Shown in pieces: positions 62,366 through 64,000 of a stretch of DNA of 64,000 nucleotides (positions are counted from its first letter, which is position 1; each line of letters opens with the position of its first letter). Source of the DNA: Jiulongibacter sp966250325 (GTDB lineage Bacteria; Bacteroidota; Bacteroidia; Cytophagales; Spirosomataceae); NCBI GenBank assembly GCA_966250325.1, contig CBINGY010000014.1, positions 17,916-81,915 on the forward strand, in the 5' to 3' direction. A program made the position numbers and the translations under genes. Below the pieces are notes generated by a model, which ran no database searches, was not told where the DNA came from, and saw only the letters and a list, made by a program, of their open reading frames with translations.

Positions 62366-63604
62366 ATGGCCGAATATCAAGTACATACTCTAAAGAATGG
62401 AATTAGGATAGCTCACCGGGTGGTGACACATACCAAGATTGTCCATTGTGGAATCATGCTTGACATTGGTAGCAGAGATGAAAATGAAAATCAGGCGGGT
62501 CTGGCACATTTCTGGGAGCATATGGCCTTCAAAGGCACCCAAAAAAGAAAATCCTTTCATATTATAAATCGTCTAGAATCAGTTGGCGGCGAACTAAATG
62601 CTTACACTACCAAGGAAAAGATCTGCTTTTACGCATCAGTGCTTGACTCTCACTTTGACAAAGCTGTTGACATTCTGAGTGATATAACTTTCAATTCCAT
62701 TTTTCCTGAAAAACAGCTGGAAATGGAAAGAGGTGTTATCCTGGAGGAAATGTCTATGTATCTCGATAGTCCGGAAGATGCGATTCAGGATGAATTTGAT
62801 GAGATTTTATACCCTGAACATCCTTTAGGAACAAATATTCTTGGAACTCGTGAGAGTATGAATGGCTTTTCAAGGGATGACCTGATGGGTTTTGTAAATG
62901 AAAATATTGACACACATCGAATAATACTTTCTGTGGTGGGAAATGTAACTTTCAAAAAAGCCATAAAATTGGCTGAGAAATACCTCGGAGATATTCCTGA
63001 AATTAGTCAAACTTCCCGACGTCTCCCAGCTCCCATCTATTCTCCGGCAAGTAAAGTCATTGAAAAACCGATATCGCAGGCTCACGTCGCATTGGGTCTT
63101 CCGGCATATTCCTTACATCATGAAAAAAGATTTCAATACTTTACACTAATTCACCTTTTGGGTGGCCCTGGAATGAATAGTCGCCTAAATCTGGCCCTGC
63201 GTGAAAAAAACGGATTGGTATATGGAATTGACGCTAATTATACCGCTTATTCGGATACTGGATATACAGCCATTTTTTACGCCACAGATCCCAAAAATTT
63301 AAAACGTGCTAATGCACTTATTCAAAAAGAAATCGAACTTCTGAAAACCAAAACCTTGGGAGGATTGCAACTAAAGACGCTCAAAGATCAGCTGATGGGC
63401 CAGCTGGCCATGTCAGATGAAAGTAATCAGGGCTTCATGCTCATGATGGCAAAAAGTATCCTCGATTTGGATCGTGTAGACTCTCTGGAAGAGGTTTTCA
63501 AACACATTCAGGCTCTGGACTCCAAAACAATTCAGGAGCTATCCAACGACACTCTAAATTGGGATAATTTTAGTTCATTGGTATATTTACCCGCAGCTGA
63601 TTGA
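62366..63604 (+). CDS. M16-family zinc metallopeptidase, catalytic
   Basis: A 412-residue pitrilysin/M16 (mitochondrial-processing-peptidase-like) protease. The inverted zinc-binding motif HFWEH is at 48-52 in LAHFWEHMAFKGTQKRKS. A downstream acidic ligand lies in the helix ERGVILEEMSMYLDSPEDAIQDEFD, and NAYTTKEKICFYASVLDSHFDKAVDILSDI is typical. The second half-domain (RLNLALREKNGLVYGIDANYTAYSDTG) contacts the substrate. It has no signal peptide. The dead M16 paralogue at 12995-14269 is a possible partner. Confidence 0.93.
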   Translation: MAEYQVHTLKNGIRIAHRVVTHTKIVHCGIMLDIGSRDENENQAGLAHFWEHMAFKGTQKRKSFHIINRLESVGGELNAYTTKEKICFYASVLDSHFDKAVDILSDITFNSIFPEKQLEMERGVILEEMSMYLDSPEDAIQDEFDEILYPEHPLGTNILGTRESMNGFSRDDLMGFVNENIDTHRIILSVVGNVTFKKAIKLAEKYLGDIPEISQTSRRLPAPIYSPASKVIEKPISQAHVALGLPAYSLHHEKRFQYFTLIHLLGGPGMNSRLNLALREKNGLVYGIDANYTAYSDTGYTAIFYATDPKNLKRANALIQKEIELLKTKTLGGLQLKTLKDQLMGQLAMSDESNQGFMLMMAKSILDLDRVDSLEEVFKHIQALDSKTIQELSNDTLNWDNFSSLVYLPAAD

Positions 63605-63823
63605 TATTGTAAAAAGAAAATTTACTATTCAGGGTTCCTTCTTAGATGAACTGAAAATAGCACCTCTTCAGGTCTTCCAAAGAATGCTGGCGAACGAGAA
63701 ACTAGATTACACGGATATAGATGAATATTTCGGTCAGTTGGGTATTGAACCTTTAAATCGGGTCAAACTTTCAAATTACTAAACGCTTTCAGAAGGAAAC
63801 ATAAAATGAGATTATCATTGGAG
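63605..63823 (+). other. Gene-poor stretch with a weak 32-codon frame
   Basis: A frame from ATG 63684 to stop 63782 (MLANEKLDYTDIDEYFGQLG) is open upstream without an ATG, GTG or TTG start. It may be a relic or a very small gene. I recognise no family, and I see no tRNA. Confidence 0.3.
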
Positions 63824-63846
63824 CAGAATCTCTAAGAGAGATTCTG
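63824..63846. repeat. Hairpin-forming inverted repeat
   Basis: CAGAATCTCT and AGAGATTCTG are perfect 10-base arms over AAG. There is no T run on either side, so this is not a clear terminator. Confidence 0.6.
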
Positions 63847-63926
63847 TATATAAAAAAGACCCAGTCCGGCCGCCTGCTCTTGCAGGATTTCGTGGCTGCG
63901 TTAAAGCCTTGTTGCCCCCAAAACAA

Positions 63927-63954
63927 AAAAGCCCCACATTTCTGTGAGGCTTTA
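63927..63954 (-). terminator. Terminator of the rRNA operon
   Basis: On the minus strand AAAGCCTCACA pairs with TGTGGGGCTTT over a GAAA loop, then TTTGTTTTG. One pair is G-U in this direction. It lies about 11 bases after the 5S end. Confidence 0.75.
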
Positions 63955-63965
63955 GATAAAATTGT

Positions 63966-64000
63966 GGCATCTACCTACTCTCCCGGGTTTGATCCAAGTA
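63966..64000 (-). rRNA. rrf: 5S rRNA, 3' end (continues beyond the window)
   Basis: On the minus strand the last 35 bases read ACCCGGGAGAGTAGGTAGATGCC, the conserved 3' part of 5S rRNA, preceded by GGATCAA. The 3' boundary is approximate. The terminator just downstream supports the end of an rRNA operon that enters from the right. Confidence 0.75.

Noticed and set aside
63684..63782. A 32-codon frame after the M16 gene
   Set aside because: Too short and without a recognisable family. It is described as part of a gene-poor stretch and not called as a gene.
1..64000. CRISPR arrays, insertion sequences, integrases, phage genes and tRNAs
   Set aside because: I looked for regular repeats, transposase or integrase-like proteins and cloverleaf sequences in the gaps and found none that I could support.

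Overview
The window is chromosomal DNA of a Bacteroidota bacterium, most likely a member of the Cytophagales or a related gliding lineage. The sequence gives four reasons. There is a SusC/SusD pair. There is a PorT-like type IX secretion (T9SS) gene and a large exported protein ending in the gliding-motility C-terminal (type B sorting) domain. Respiration looks menaquinone-based (MenG/UbiE, an SdhCAB set with one cytochrome b subunit, quinone-type PyrD). Promoters follow the Bacteroidota form TTTG-N19/20-TAnnTTTG, and good matches lie upstream of many genes. I cannot name the species. No insertion sequence, prophage, CRISPR array or tRNA was found. Most of the window is ordinary core genome.

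Layout: 1-277 is the start of ftsK (minus). 694-5468 is an orphan susC/susD pair. 5970-8306 is acpP-fabF-rnc. 8312-14529 (mostly minus) holds a siroheme synthase domain, a PpiD/SurA-like periplasmic foldase, an SMP-30 lactonase, an AlbA_2 protein (plus), a non-catalytic M16 peptidase and a tiny acidic lipoprotein with very strong codon bias. 14667-20324 is a GtrA-like gene plus nuoNMLK (transcribed K to N). 20448-24564 holds a DnaQ-type exonuclease, a radical SAM protein, two small genes and glpK. 24755-31350 is a tetR-tolC-adaptor-RND efflux operon whose RND gene is cut by a stop codon inside a perfect 27-bp inverted repeat. 31696-34222 is pyrD-menG-porT. 34446-41827 holds small housekeeping and metabolic genes, including a methyltransferase with two frameshifts, leuA, pyk, udk, an asparaginase, and a merC gene under a perfect palindromic operator. 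42111-45785 is a fatty-acid beta-oxidation pair. 45842-48685 is the T9SS cargo. 48968-52538 is sdhCAB. 53922-57448 is a four-gene non-phosphorylative sugar-acid operon. 57445-61407 is a tightly packed six-gene minus-strand cluster mixing sulfur/molybdenum redox genes with an alpha-amylase. 61453-63604 is a BadF-type sugar kinase and a catalytic M16 peptidase. The window ends in the 3' end of a 5S rRNA gene (minus), so an rRNA operon lies just to the right.

Functional links: the NADH dehydrogenase membrane arm, succinate dehydrogenase, PyrD and MenG all converge on the menaquinone pool. PorT and the CHU_C-domain protein point to a working T9SS. The catalytic M16 peptidase at the right end and the catalytically dead one at 12995-14269 may form a split pair.

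The points most worth a second look are the inverted duplication that creates a stop in the RND pump, the palindrome over the merC promoter, the small lipoprotein, the sugar-acid operon with an atypical SDR active site, and the sulfur/amylase cluster. No wholly new system was demonstrated. Two of the oddities (the RND hairpin and the methyltransferase frameshifts) could be sequencing or assembly artefacts.
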